From Blastopirellula marina (GTDB lineage Bacteria; Planctomycetota; Planctomycetia; Pirellulales; Thermoguttaceae), in the NCBI GenBank assembly GCA_020721965.1, contig DYLS01000023.1, forward strand, positions 1-49,085: a stretch of DNA of 49,085 bases, in the 5' to 3' direction. Below the pieces are notes generated by a model that was given only the letters and a program-made list of their open reading frames with translations, had not been told where the DNA came from and did not search any database. Of the stretch, positions 1-9,425 are shown piece after piece. Position 1 is the first letter of the stretch, and every line of letters begins with the position of its first letter. The position numbers were made by a program, and so were the translations under genes.

Positions 1-143
1 AAATGAAGAAGCAACCAACACCGCCCTTGCCCCGCGATAGGGCGCTGGTTATTCTGACGGTCCGGATGGGAAATAGCAAGGACGTTACATCGCTGAAGGG
101 AGGCTGTTCAGGTTCCGGCTTTCGCGACACAAAGGGGAAGGAC

Positions 144-1595
144 ATGACGCGCCACTTTTTTCACCGCCGCCACTTTTTGAAACTTTCTGCCGCGGTTGCC
201 TTGCCATCCCTGATCCCCGGCTCCGCGCTGGGGCTTGCCGGGCTGTCGGCGCCCAACGAGCGGGTCACGATTGGGCTGGTGGGCTGCGGTGGGCATGGGA
301 CGGGCTGGAACCTGCCGCAGGTCTTTCGGCATCCGGATGCCCAGGTCATCGCCGTCTGCGACGTCGATAACCAACGACTGGCGGCCGCCAAGGACCGCGT
401 CGATGGCCACTATGGTCCCAAGTTGGGCGACGCCTACCGCGGTTGCACGGCCTACGGCGATTTCCGCGAATTGATCCTTCGCAAAGACCTCGACGCCCTC
501 ATGAATTGCACGCCGGACCACTGGCACGTTTTACCCGCGTTGATGGCGCTCGAGGCGGGCAAGGACGTGATCTGCGAAAAACCCTTGACCCTCTTCGTGG
601 AGGAAGGCCGCGCCCTCGCCGACAGCGTGGAACGCCACCGCGCCGTCTTCCAAACAGCGTCCGAGAACCGTTCGATCGATGTCTATCTCCGCCTGATTCC
701 CTTGGTCCGCAAGGGGGTGATCGGCCGATTGCGACACATCGAGGTCCGCTTGCCGATGGGCAACACGAATCAGCGAGTGACGGGAGACGCGAAAGATATG
801 TTCGGCAAGGACACCGTCGAGGATCCCCCGCCGCATCTGAATTACGACATGTGGATGGGACAGGCCCCCTGGATGCCGTACATGCCAGCTCGTCTGCACG
901 GCAATTTCCGCTGGAATCTGGCCTTTTCGGGCGGGGTGCTCACGGATTGGGGGGCCCACATGATCGACCTGGCCCAATGGGGACACAACACCGAACGGAG
1001 CGGTCCCATCAGCGTGGAGGGCAAGGGCGATTTTCCACCTCCCGAGGCCGTGTACAATGCCGCCCCCACGTTCGATCTGCACTATGAATACGCGGACGGG
1101 GTGACGATGCGGGTATCGGCCGGGCCGGGCGATCTCGAGACCGGAAAGAGCTACGACATCCCCATTGTCGGCCGAACCGCTTCGCCTGGCATCCGCTTTG
1201 AGGGCACGGACGGATGGATCGAATCGCACGGTTGGCGAGGATCGCTGAAAGCCTCACGCCGCGACATGCTGGACGTCCCCGTGGACTCCGCCGCGGTCGG
1301 GGTCTTCGTGCCCAGCGAGGTCGTGCGGCGGGAGGATGGCGGCCTGGGGGGCGAGCACCGCAATTTTCTCGATTGCGTCAAGTCGCGGCAGCCCTGCTAT
1401 GCTCCGGCCGAGGTCGGGCACCGCACGATCACCGTGGCCCATATCGGAAACATCGCCATGATGCTCGGCCGAAAACTGCGCTGGAATCCGCGGGCCGAAC
1501 GGTTCGTGGACGATGCCGAGGCCGACGCCCGCCTGACCCGCCCCCAACGCGAACCCTGGACCATGAAAAACGTCCAGGCGTGGCTCCAGGGGTGA
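144..1595 (+). CDS. Tat-exported Gfo/Idh/MocA family oxidoreductase
   Basis: Predicted 483-aa NAD(P)-dependent sugar or cyclitol oxidoreductase acting outside the cytoplasm. A twin-arginine signal (HRRHFLK, residues 7-13) is followed by a hydrophobic stretch to about residue 33. The Rossmann loop GCGGHG is at residues 47-52 and the family EKP motif at 145-147. The C-terminal half is the usual GFO_IDH_MocA alpha/beta domain. I chose the ATG at 144 over an in-frame ATG at the window edge because it follows AAGGGGAAGG and places the Tat motif at the N-terminus. The substrate cannot be read from sequence; planctomycetes carry many paralogues, often beside DUF1080 proteins, as here. Family assignment is secure, substrate unknown. 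Confidence 0.93.
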   Translation: MTRHFFHRRHFLKLSAAVALPSLIPGSALGLAGLSAPNERVTIGLVGCGGHGTGWNLPQVFRHPDAQVIAVCDVDNQRLAAAKDRVDGHYGPKLGDAYRGCTAYGDFRELILRKDLDALMNCTPDHWHVLPALMALEAGKDVICEKPLTLFVEEGRALADSVERHRAVFQTASENRSIDVYLRLIPLVRKGVIGRLRHIEVRLPMGNTNQRVTGDAKDMFGKDTVEDPPPHLNYDMWMGQAPWMPYMPARLHGNFRWNLAFSGGVLTDWGAHMIDLAQWGHNTERSGPISVEGKGDFPPPEAVYNAAPTFDLHYEYADGVTMRVSAGPGDLETGKSYDIPIVGRTASPGIRFEGTDGWIESHGWRGSLKASRRDMLDVPVDSAAVGVFVPSEVVRREDGGLGGEHRNFLDCVKSRQPCYAPAEVGHRTITVAHIGNIAMMLGRKLRWNPRAERFVDDAEADARLTRPQREPWTMKNVQAWLQG

Positions 1596-2192
1596 CCGGC
1601 TCGATCCCCAAGCCGCCTGCCATCGGGGCGATGCCTCGCGGCATTCTTTCGGGCCGACGCCCGGGGATCCGAAAAGCTAGCTTTAACTTCGCCATTGGGG
1701 CGATACGTCACGCTATGGACCCGGGACGCCGGCTCGATATGCTCGCACCAATCGCACCATAACCAGGGCAGGGCTGGCCGGGACAGGAGCGGGACCTTCG
1801 CCCCCAGCACCGTGGCATGACTGCGGCATGGGCGCTGGGCTGATGATATGGCGGCATCGCCCCGCGGCCCCCTGGCTCTGCCTGCACGCGGAGCCTCGGC
1901 CGCCGCCAGCCCCGCCAGGTTCGTTTCCGCCGCCAGCCCTGCCAGGTTCGCCTCCACCGCCAACGCTTGGTAAGACCGGCTACGTGAGGGTATACTTACG
2001 GCTTCGGCTCGATTTGCGTCAGTCCCCCCCAATCTCGCCAGCCCTCTCCCATCTCGTCAGCCCTCGGAGTGGCAGCGTGGCGGATTTCGTGGGTCTGGTG
2101 CAGGCCGGTGTTCCTTGAACGTTCGTCGCCCACCGCAAAGTCGTGGTCAGGGTATTGCGTTGTTCGACGTTTTTTCCCGAGGAGGATCTCAG
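1596..2192. other. Intergenic region, no supported gene
   Basis: About 600 bases between the oxidoreductase and the DUF1080 gene. Open frames here are proline- or alanine-rich artefacts of G+C-rich DNA and resemble no family I recognise. The one clear structure is the short tandem repeat at 1903-1970, listed separately. Confidence 0.5.
1903..1970. repeat. 27-bp tandem repeat, about 2.5 copies
   Basis: Two consecutive 27-base units (1903-1929 and 1930-1956) share CCGCCAGCCC and GCCAGGTTCG with four differences. A partial third unit runs to about 1970. It lies in non-coding DNA and no function is evident. Confidence 0.7.
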
Positions 2193-2885
2193 ATGACCCG
2201 GACGCTTGGGAGCTTGGCACCTCTGTTTCTAGCCCCTCCGATGTTGGCCCTGGCGGCGCTATCCGCACAGCCCGGCTCCGCCGCCGAAGGCTGTTTGTCG
2301 CAAGAGGAGAAGGCACAAGATTTCGTCTGCTTGTTCGACGGCTCCTCGCTCGATTCATGGCAGGGCGATACCAAAGGCTACGTGATCGAGGACGGCGTTT
2401 TGGTGTGCAAGCCAGGAGGCAATCTCTACACCAAGAAAGAGTACGGCGACTTCATCTTCCGCTTCGAGTTCAAGCTCACCCCCAACGCTAACAACGGGGT
2501 TGGCATCCGAACGCCGATGGGGTGCGACGCGGCCTACTGCGGCATGGAAATCCAGGTTCTGGATGATTCCGGCGAGCAGTACCGCGACAAGCTGAATCCC
2601 TATCAGTATCACGGCTCCATCTACGGCGTGGTACCCAGTAAGCGGGGCTTCCTCAAGCCGGTCGGCGAATGGAACACCGAAGAGATCTTTTGCCAGGGTC
2701 GGCATGTCCGAGTCACGCTCAACGGCACGGTGATCGTGGACGCGGACTTGGACAAGGTCGAGCCGATGGATCATCGAGATCATCCGGGACTGGCCAGGGA
2801 AAGCGGCTACATCGGTTTCCTGGGTCATGGGTCGCGCGTCGAGTTCCGCAATATCCGCATCAAAGACTTGACCGAGACGAAATGA
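2193..2885 (+). CDS. Secreted DUF1080 protein (3-keto-disaccharide hydrolase type)
   Basis: 230-aa protein with an N-terminal Sec-type signal (hydrophobic residues about 8-25, cleavage near residue 31) and one DUF1080 jelly-roll domain of concanavalin/LamG-like fold. The family opening [15 protein letters not shown] lies near residues 44-58, and the end reads IEFRN-like ([11 protein letters not shown]). Members of this family have been linked to hydrolysis of 3-keto-glycosides, which would fit the Gfo/Idh/MocA oxidoreductase upstream; that link is inference. Start at ATG 2193 follows a strong GAGGAGG. An upstream TTG in frame would spoil the signal peptide. Confidence 0.9.
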   Translation: MTRTLGSLAPLFLAPPMLALAALSAQPGSAAEGCLSQEEKAQDFVCLFDGSSLDSWQGDTKGYVIEDGVLVCKPGGNLYTKKEYGDFIFRFEFKLTPNANNGVGIRTPMGCDAAYCGMEIQVLDDSGEQYRDKLNPYQYHGSIYGVVPSKRGFLKPVGEWNTEEIFCQGRHVRVTLNGTVIVDADLDKVEPMDHRDHPGLARESGYIGFLGHGSRVEFRNIRIKDLTETK

Positions 2886-2992
2886 TGGCTGCCTAGCGGA
2901 CGTGCAGTCGATGCTGGGCGCTACGGCCCTACCCTTGAACCGGGACGGTTGTGGCGAGGCGGGTGGGCTACCATGTCAGGGAGATTGCTACG

Positions 2993-4057
2993 GTGGCACG
3001 GCTATTTCTAGGAATCGAAATCGGAGGGACCAAGCTTCAGGTGGGAGTAGGGGACGGAAATGGTCCCCCGCTAGCAGCCCTCCGCCGCGCCGAGGTAGAA
3101 CCGCGGAAGGGGGCGGAAGGCATCCGCGCGCGGATCGCGGAGATGGCGGCTCCCCTGATGGCCGAATACCGGCCCGTTGCCGCGGGAATCGCCTTCGGCG
3201 GACCGCTCGATACCGAATCGGGCCGCACGCTGCTGAGCCATCACATCGCCGGCTGGGAAGGCTTTCCACTGGCGGATTGGTGCCGCGAGGCGCTAGGTCT
3301 TCCCGGTGTTTTGGGCAATGATGCCGATCTGGCAGGCTTGGCCGAGGCTCGCTTTGGAGCGGGACAAGGTCACCCGACCGTGCTTTTTTTCACGGTGGGC
3401 ACGGGCATTGGTGGGGCACTCATTGATCGGGGTAGAATCTACGGGGGGAGTCGAGGGATCGCGACCGAGCTGGGTCATCTCCGCCCCAGCCCCGCCGCCC
3501 GGGACCCTGCCGTGGATCTCGAGTCGTACTCGGCCGGCTGGGGGATTGCCAAAAATGCCCAGGCCTGCGTGCAGACCATCCTCCAGCAAGATGCCGTTTC
3601 AGACGACGACGCCCAGGCCGTACTGCGTTGGCGCAGCCGCCTGCGTTGGGAAGATTGGTTGTTGCCTCCGGAGGGGACTCGCCCAAACGTCCTGCGCAAG
3701 GCCGCCCAGGAATTGCTGTCGGCCGCGGAAAACGATCCGGCAAAGCTCACGACGAGATTGGTGGGCGATGCCGCACGGCACGGCAACCTTGTGGCCCTCT
3801 GTGTCTTGCGCAGGGCGCTACGAGCCCTCGGCTGGGGAGTGGCACAGGCAATCACCCTCTTGGCCCCCTCTTGCGTGGTGGTTGGTGGGGGCGTCTCGTT
3901 GATGGGCGAAGAGCTGTTTTTCACACCACTCCGCCAGGAGGTCGATCAATACGTTTTCCCCCCCCTAAAAGGTACCTACCAGATCGTTCCGGCAGCTTTG
4001 GGGGAAGAGGTGATGGTCCACGGTGCGATGGCGTTGGCAGCCGACAGTTTTGCATGA
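2993..4057 (+). CDS. ROK family sugar kinase-like protein
   Basis: 354-aa cytoplasmic protein of the ROK (repressor/ORF/kinase) family, likely a glucokinase-type enzyme because no DNA-binding domain is present. The ATP-binding N-terminus is GIEIGGTK (residues 7-14), and the glycine-rich motif VGTGIGGALI starts at residue 135. The zinc-binding signature normally follows the GH motif (ELGH at residues 159-162), but the cysteines expected there are missing. Start chosen at GTG 2993 after CAGGGAGA, giving the canonical N-terminus. The catalytic aspartate of GNDAD is present. It sits in a sugar-utilisation neighbourhood. Kinase activity is inferred. Confidence 0.88.
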   Translation: MARLFLGIEIGGTKLQVGVGDGNGPPLAALRRAEVEPRKGAEGIRARIAEMAAPLMAEYRPVAAGIAFGGPLDTESGRTLLSHHIAGWEGFPLADWCREALGLPGVLGNDADLAGLAEARFGAGQGHPTVLFFTVGTGIGGALIDRGRIYGGSRGIATELGHLRPSPAARDPAVDLESYSAGWGIAKNAQACVQTILQQDAVSDDDAQAVLRWRSRLRWEDWLLPPEGTRPNVLRKAAQELLSAAENDPAKLTTRLVGDAARHGNLVALCVLRRALRALGWGVAQAITLLAPSCVVVGGGVSLMGEELFFTPLRQEVDQYVFPPLKGTYQIVPAALGEEVMVHGAMALAADSFA

Positions 4058-4387
4058 GCGTTTCCATGAGCGGCGTTTCGCGTACGTGGCGTCTATCCAC
4101 GGGCGGCGTGGCTTGTGAAATCTGCCACGAATTCGCGGGCATGGGACACGCCCGATTGTCGCAGCCTTCATATCTTACCCATACACACCACTTTACCTTC
4201 CTCCCGCAACGGTGCGTGAAAGCGTACCGATGGTAGCGATTGCGGTAAACTTCGCTTCCAACCTGGCCGACAAAGATTGGCAGCGCCCCGCAAAATCGTC
4301 CCCCGACACGGGACGGTTGGGTCGAACGGATGGTTCCTTCCGGAGTGACTTCCCACCGGCCGGTTCATTTTGGAACGAGGTCTGTTT
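4058..4387. other. Intergenic region, nothing recognised
   Basis: About 330 bases between the ROK gene and the GT-A-like gene. I see no gene, repeat or clear terminator here. Confidence 0.45.
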
Positions 4388-5317
4388 GTGCCGCAACTTA
4401 CGGTATTGATCCCTGTCGCTGGTCGGCTCGAATATTTCGAGGACACGCTCCTCTCCGTGCTGGAAACCCAGCCGGAGGATTGCCGCGTGATGGTCGTCCT
4501 CGATGAACCCTACGCCGACCCCTACGGCTTGAAACAGGAGCTGCGGTTTATCGAGGCGGGCCGCGAAGCGAACCTGACCCAGGCCATTCAATTGGCCCTG
4601 CTGGAAGTGGAGACGCCGGTGACATTCATCCTGCCGAGCGGGCACGAATTGGAGCCGGGTTGGGCCGAGGCGCCTTTGCGTCTCTTCGATGACGATCGGA
4701 TAGCAGCAGTCGTGCCCGTGGTCGTTCGCCACAACGCACCGGACGTGATCGTGGCGGCCGGGTTGGGCTACCGGCAAGATCTGGGGCGACTGGTGCCGCT
4801 TCAGGCAGGGGTGGGGTACAATCGGACTGCCTTATCCCGGCGGACGCAGGTTCTCCCCCATCCAGCCGGGGCCTTTTTCCGCACCGACTGCCTCCGCAGT
4901 CTCCCGCTGGACGAGGGGCTGGGCGATGGCTGGGTCCTGGCAGCGGTGGCGCGAGGTCTGCACGCGGCGGGGTACCTGACTGTCCTAGAACCCACGTCGC
5001 GAATCCGTGCCCGGGAGTGGCCGCAGCCCACCGACCCTTATCACGATGCCCATGACGCGGAGGTCTTCTTCTGGAGGTGGTGGGGCGGCGCCCCGCCGCT
5101 CCCCGTCGCCGCTCGGCACATGCGCGAAGTGCTGGGTAGCGCTGCGGCTGCCTTGACCCGCGGCGAGTTTTGGGCGGAGTTGTCCGGCAGGATATCCGGG
5201 GCCAGGAATGCCTCGCGGCAGGTCGCGGCGCATGGGCGACACGAGCTGCACGGCCCACACTTCCGGATCGGTAAACCCCGATGCGCCGCGGTATTCGAGT
5301 CCACCGCTACGGATTGA
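4388..5317 (+). CDS. GT2-like glycosyltransferase (GT-A fold) protein
   Basis: 309-aa protein whose first 110 residues match the nucleotide-sugar-binding half of family 2 glycosyltransferases: LTVLIPVAGRLEYFEDTLLS, then a VMVVLDEP strand. The classical DxD metal motif is not obvious; the equivalent strand reads FILPSGHEL. The enzyme could therefore be divergent or inactive. No membrane segments. GTG at 4388 is preferred because GAGG lies 7 bases upstream and the protein then begins directly with the first beta strand. Donor and acceptor are unknown. The C-terminal 50 residues are basic and not recognised. Confidence 0.72.
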   Translation: MPQLTVLIPVAGRLEYFEDTLLSVLETQPEDCRVMVVLDEPYADPYGLKQELRFIEAGREANLTQAIQLALLEVETPVTFILPSGHELEPGWAEAPLRLFDDDRIAAVVPVVVRHNAPDVIVAAGLGYRQDLGRLVPLQAGVGYNRTALSRRTQVLPHPAGAFFRTDCLRSLPLDEGLGDGWVLAAVARGLHAAGYLTVLEPTSRIRAREWPQPTDPYHDAHDAEVFFWRWWGGAPPLPVAARHMREVLGSAAAALTRGEFWAELSGRISGARNASRQVAAHGRHELHGPHFRIGKPRCAAVFESTATD

Positions 5318-6014
5318 CCCCCGGCGCTGCACGCATCCCTTAACCCGGCGGTGAATCCGCTGCCCTTCCAGCCGAGCGCAGCGCAACCCGCCGCCCGATC
5401 TGCGTGGCCGGCATACGATCCGAGCGGCAGCCCAGCCGGCAATCCGTCCCTAGATTGTTCGAGGCCGCCCGCAACCGGACTGGTCCTACATCGCAAAACC
5501 CATTGGATTGCATGATGTGTCCAGCCTATCTTGCGACGCGGTATGTCCCCGCACCACACGACGTTGAGTCCAGCAAACGATCCTGCGCTGGGGTCTTGGC
5601 GGCGTTCGTTCCACGGAAATGCTCGCGGAAATCCGCGCGAAACCGCGAATTTATCCCATCTAAATAGTTATATGCGATAACTCTTGTGAAGTATATCCAA
5701 TGCCGGCTTGTCAATTTTTTATCTTCCGCAAGCCTATATTCATTCGTTGGTTACGGCGACCATGAGGTTATTCTCAGAAGAAAATGGTTTTTGTCAGCAT
5801 CAATTGGCATGGTCCTTGCTTACGAGAAGGGAATCGAGATGGTTCACCCTGCCCGCCGGTAAAAAAGGGCACAAATTCCCTCCCTTTTTTGACTGGACCG
5901 ATTACAATGATCTGTATTCGCTGTGCCAAAAAGAAACGACATTGGAAGGCTCGTGGTCGTCGTCACACACGAAGGGGCCTTTCGAACTATTGGCGGCTAT
6001 TCGCCGTATCAACG
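5318..6014. other. Intergenic region with one dispersed repeat
   Basis: About 700 bases without a supported gene. It carries a copy of repeat family 1 (5486-5594) followed by a noticeably A+T-richer stretch (about 5650-5780) that may hold the promoter of the sigma-factor operon; no specific -35/-10 pair is convincing. Confidence 0.5.
5486..5594 (+). repeat. Dispersed repeat family 1, copy 1
   Basis: About 109 bases matching the copies at 24029-24146, 33444-33550, 34624-34730 and 45993-46100. Shared blocks include GATTGCATGATG and AGCAAACGATCCTGCGCTG. The ends are degenerate forms of the CTACAGCGCAA / TTGCGCTGTAG inverted repeat seen intact in the 45993 copy. Confidence 0.8.
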
Positions 6015-6662
6015 ATGGATTCCCGTATCCCCGATGTCCCTGGAATGCCGCCGCGGGCCGAATGGTCCGACGAAGACCTGATACGGGAGTATCAGGAGAA
6101 GGGGGAACCCAAGGCCTTTGAAGAGTTGGTGCGTCGCTACGAACGGGAGCTGTTCGGTTATTTATGTCAGTACCTGGGCGACCTCCAGATGGCCGAGGAT
6201 GCCTTTCAGAGCACCTTTTTGCAGGTGCACTTGAAGTGTGATCAGTTCGATCCCGAGCGGCGTTTCCGGCCCTGGCTGTATGCCGTGGCTACCAACCAGG
6301 CGATCGACTCGCAGCGGCGGAACCGGAGGCACCGTAACATCAGCTTAGACCGTCAATTCGCCACGGACGGGGATGGGGATCGCGCGGGGAGTTTGGCAGA
6401 GATCGTGGCCGGCGAAAATCCCGACCCCGATGATGCCATGCAAGCCGCAGAACGCCGCGAGAAGATGCGCCGAGCCGTTGAATCGCTGCCCGACAATCTG
6501 CGGCAAGTACTGATGTTGGTTTACTATCAAGGTCTGAAGTATCGCGAGGCGGCGGACATCCTCGACATCCCGGTTGGAACCGTGAAGAGCCGGCTGCACA
6601 CCGCCGTTCGCAAGCTGGAGTTTTACCTGGACGCGACGCAATCGCTCCCTCATTATGGATAA
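6015..6662 (+). CDS. ECF-type RNA polymerase sigma factor
   Basis: 215-aa sigma-70 family protein of the extracytoplasmic-function group. Region 2 (core and -10 binding) spans about residues 20-95, with AFEELVRRYERELFGYL and AEDAFQSTFLQVHLKCDQFD. Region 4 (helix-turn-helix for the -35 box) lies near the C-terminus: LPDNLRQVLMLVYYQGLKYR then AADILDIPVGTVKSRLH. Start at ATG 6015 gives a normal family length; longer in-frame starts upstream add a basic tail unlike the family. The gene overlaps the next by 8 bases, so the pair is almost certainly a sigma/anti-sigma unit. The signal sensed is unknown. Confidence 0.93.
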   Translation: MDSRIPDVPGMPPRAEWSDEDLIREYQEKGEPKAFEELVRRYERELFGYLCQYLGDLQMAEDAFQSTFLQVHLKCDQFDPERRFRPWLYAVATNQAIDSQRRNRRHRNISLDRQFATDGDGDRAGSLAEIVAGENPDPDDAMQAAERREKMRRAVESLPDNLRQVLMLVYYQGLKYREAADILDIPVGTVKSRLHTAVRKLEFYLDATQSLPHYG

Positions 6663-7635
6663 GCCTTCGCCAACGCTACTGATCGGCTATCTCCTGAACG
6701 CTCTGGAGGATGAAGAGCGGGCGAAGTTAGAGCAGTTGTTTTGCGAGCGGCCAGAGGTGTGCCGCGAACTGGCGGCGATCCGGCACCGGCTTGCCCGCCT
6801 GGAATGGGCAAGGCCGGACATCGATCCTCCGCCGGGTCTGGCCGCACGGACCTGCAAGTTCATTTTCGACGCCGTGCGCGATGGCGTCCTCCCGGCAGTG
6901 GGACGGGGAGCGGCTCACCGCCGCCCTCATTCTCCCCAGGGGCGGTTTTGCTTCACGCCGATCCACGATTATTGGCGATCCGGTGGCCCGGCCTGGTCCT
7001 GGTTAGACCTGGCCGTGGCGGCCTGTGTGCTTATCGGTTTCTTGGGGCTTTTGTTCCCGGCCTTGGTGGATTGGCGAGTCCGCAGTCAGACCGCGCAATG
7101 CCGGGAGAATCTCCGCTCGGCGTACCGCGGCATGAGCGATTACGAGGCCCACTTGGCGGGATTCTCCATGCCTGCTGTCTGGCAAGAGCCTGCAACTGTT
7201 TGGGGGGGCGAATCTCAACCCCGGATCGCGCCGCCAGCCATGGCCGTGCCTCGCGTGATGTGCTGCCCCACGGCCGTGAATATCTCGCAGCGTCACTCGC
7301 AGGGCGGTGTAGCCTGGGAAAACTCGGGCGAATCTCCGGCCAGGGATAGCTCGATGGGTGCGCTCCAGGTGCGGGGCTGGCCCGTCTATCGGATTCATCG
7401 GATGTGGCCGCTGGGTACCGCCAGCGAGTACGCCGTCCTGATGCGAGACCCTGACCTCTCGCGGTCTTCCTGCGAGATCGTACCGCCGCATGTGCGGGGT
7501 TGGAACGTGCTGTTCGAAGACGGGCACGTGGTATTCATGCCGCCTCATCCGGTGTCCTTGCCGCCTCCCTCACAGTCCTTGAATACCAGCGGATTCGCTG
7601 TGCAGGCGGCGGCCCTGGCCGCTGCGCCGCAGTGA
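6655..7635 (+). CDS. Membrane anti-sigma-like protein with C-terminal H-X9-DG motif
   Basis: 326-aa protein translationally coupled to the sigma factor (8-base overlap). Residues 1-75 form a short helical domain placed like an anti-sigma domain (LIGYLLNALEDEERAKLEQL), but without the classical zinc-finger HxxxCxxC. One membrane helix follows at about residues 120-142 (LAVAACVLIGFLGLLFPAL). The outer part resembles planctomycete DUF1559/pilin-like proteins and ends with an exact H-X9-DG motif (HVRGWNVLFEDG) near residue 282. The likely role is membrane control of the partner sigma factor with a pseudopilin-type sensor domain. That fusion is unusual and the role is inferred. Confidence 0.82.
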   Translation: MDKPSPTLLIGYLLNALEDEERAKLEQLFCERPEVCRELAAIRHRLARLEWARPDIDPPPGLAARTCKFIFDAVRDGVLPAVGRGAAHRRPHSPQGRFCFTPIHDYWRSGGPAWSWLDLAVAACVLIGFLGLLFPALVDWRVRSQTAQCRENLRSAYRGMSDYEAHLAGFSMPAVWQEPATVWGGESQPRIAPPAMAVPRVMCCPTAVNISQRHSQGGVAWENSGESPARDSSMGALQVRGWPVYRIHRMWPLGTASEYAVLMRDPDLSRSSCEIVPPHVRGWNVLFEDGHVVFMPPHPVSLPPPSQSLNTSGFAVQAAALAAAPQ

Positions 7636-7641
7636 AAGCGA

Positions 7642-7671
7642 AGCAGCGGCGATTTTGAAATCGCTGCCGCT
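7642..7671 (+). terminator. Strong hairpin after the anti-sigma gene
   Basis: Two 14-base arms, AGCAGCGGCGATTT and AAATCGCTGCCGCT, pair at 12 of 14 positions around a very short loop, just after the stop codon at 7635. There is no U-tract. It lies between two converging genes, so it could act as a terminator or RNA 3'-end structure. Confidence 0.5.
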
Positions 7672-7907
7672 CAGAGAGTGAACAGCCCCCCCGGGGCGCC
7701 TATTACGAGGTGGGTGCCCAGCACGGACGCCTTTTCAGCGCAAATCGTGGATCACCATCGGCCCCTGCCACGGGCAATCGCCGCCAAGGCCGTCCGGGAA
7801 GCCCTGCCGCAAGAGAGCCAGGGTGAACCGCAGCGGCCGATGATTGATGTTTTCCGCATCCTGCCGGTTCCACGGATGGTGCCAGCGCGGACGTTGAACC
7901 ACCGCGG

Positions 7908-9425
7908 TCACTGGTTGGGGTTTTCCACGTCGTGGGGTTGCACGCCCGCCTCCAGCACCGCATCGGGATCGTCCGTCTCCGGCAGGATACCCGGCAATCG
8001 CTGCGTCTTGCGAATGTGCTCTACCAGCAGCCGTTTGAAGCGGGCGATCCGATCCTGATGCTCGGGAGCCGCGATGATGTTGTGGAACTCTCCGGGATCC
8101 GCCTGCAAGTCGAAGAATTTGTAGGACGGTCCAGGCAGCGGCCGACCCGGATCGTAGCCGTCGTCGCGGACCCGCTTTCCCCGCTGGTAAACCAGCTTAT
8201 AGCGCGCGTCGCGAATCATGATCTCGTCGTTGTGCGCATATTCGATAATCACGTGCTCGCGGTGCTCGTCGGTCTCGCCGGATGCGATCCGCAGCAGGCT
8301 GCGTCCCTGAACGCGATCGGGGACGGCTAGCCCGCAAACCTCCAAAACAGTGGGAACGATGTCCACGAACTCGGTCAGGGAGTTGACCACTCGCCCCTTG
8401 GGGAATCGCGGCGGATAGCGGAGGATGAGGGGGGCGGATATGGCGGGGTCGTAGCTGCAATGCTTCTCGAAGCGGCCGTGATGCCCCAGCATGTAGCCGT
8501 GGTCGCCCGTGTAAATCACCAGCGTATCGTCCTCCAAGCCGGCCTGTCGCAGCGCGGTCATCACCACGCCCACGTTCTTGTCCATGAACTCTACGGAGGT
8601 GTAGTAGGCCGCGTTGATGCCCCGCTTCTGGTCGTCCGTCAGGTCGCGAAAGATGGCGGGAATCTGGTCGTCATCTTCCGTGCCGACCTCGGGCACGGTG
8701 AACTCTTCGGGCCGGTGCCTGCCGCGATATTCCACGGGAAAGTGGAACGGCGAGTGCGGCTCATAGAAGCCGACCATGAGGAAGAACGGCTCTTGGTGCT
8801 TTTGGGCCAGGAATTCCGCGCCTTTTTGTGCGAAAAACGTCCCCGCCATCTCGCTATCCCATGCCGCGAATGGGATGCACATGCTGTTGAGCCAGATCCT
8901 GGCGGGATCGCGGAAGGGTTTAAAAGGGGGCAGGACCTCCAGCCCCTCTGGTAAGGGACGCCGCGGCTGGCTCTGCCGCCACTGCCGCCACTGCGGCATG
9001 TCGATCCGCTCGTCGAAGCCGTGCTTCAGGTTGCTATTGAAGTGCATCTTCCCATACGAGGCGGTGATGTACCCGGCCTCCTTCAGCATCTCGGCCAGCG
9101 TGACCTCGCTCTGTGGCAGGGGGCTGTTCAGCACGGTCACACCCACTGAGCGCGGATAGCGGCCCGTGATGAACGATTGTCGCGAGGCCGTGCAGATGGG
9201 AGCATTGCAGAACGCCCTCGCAAAGCGGACCCCTTCCGCCGCCAGCCGGTCGATATTGGGCGTGCGGACAATGGTGTTCCCATAGCAGCCCGTCACGTAC
9301 GCGGCATGATCGTCCGCGCAAATCCACAGCACGTTGGGGCGCTGATCGGCCGACAAGGGAGCCGCCCAACCCTGAACCGCCACAAACGCTCCCCAAAGGA
9401 TGAAACCGAATGCGAATCTCCGCAT
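7908..9425 (-). CDS. Secreted sulfatase (arylsulfatase/choline-sulfatase-like)
   Basis: 505-aa protein with a Sec signal (MRRFAFGFILWGAFVAVQGW, cleavage near residue 26) and a full alkaline-phosphatase-fold sulfatase domain. The metal-binding start is NVLWICADDHA. The formylglycine site is CTASRQSFITGRYP, a C-x-A-S-R variant of the usual CxPSR. Further conserved motifs are KMHF and YTGDHGYMLGHHG. The modified cysteine would be matured by a formylglycine-generating enzyme not in this window. Start at 9425 follows GGCGGAGG. The gene converges on the anti-sigma gene. It likely removes sulfate from sulfated glycans; substrate unknown. Confidence 0.95.
   Translation of the reverse strand: MRRFAFGFILWGAFVAVQGWAAPLSADQRPNVLWICADDHAAYVTGCYGNTIVRTPNIDRLAAEGVRFARAFCNAPICTASRQSFITGRYPRSVGVTVLNSPLPQSEVTLAEMLKEAGYITASYGKMHFNSNLKHGFDERIDMPQWRQWRQSQPRRPLPEGLEVLPPFKPFRDPARIWLNSMCIPFAAWDSEMAGTFFAQKGAEFLAQKHQEPFFLMVGFYEPHSPFHFPVEYRGRHRPEEFTVPEVGTEDDDQIPAIFRDLTDDQKRGINAAYYTSVEFMDKNVGVVMTALRQAGLEDDTLVIYTGDHGYMLGHHGRFEKHCSYDPAISAPLILRYPPRFPKGRVVNSLTEFVDIVPTVLEVCGLAVPDRVQGRSLLRIASGETDEHREHVIIEYAHNDEIMIRDARYKLVYQRGKRVRDDGYDPGRPLPGPSYKFFDLQADPGEFHNIIAAPEHQDRIARFKRLLVEHIRKTQRLPGILPETDDPDAVLEAGVQPHDVENPNQ

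Noticed and set aside
108-1547. Long minus-strand and alternate-frame open frames across the first gene
   Set aside because: They are shadows of the oxidoreductase gene in G+C-rich DNA, with arginine/proline-rich translations and no family features.
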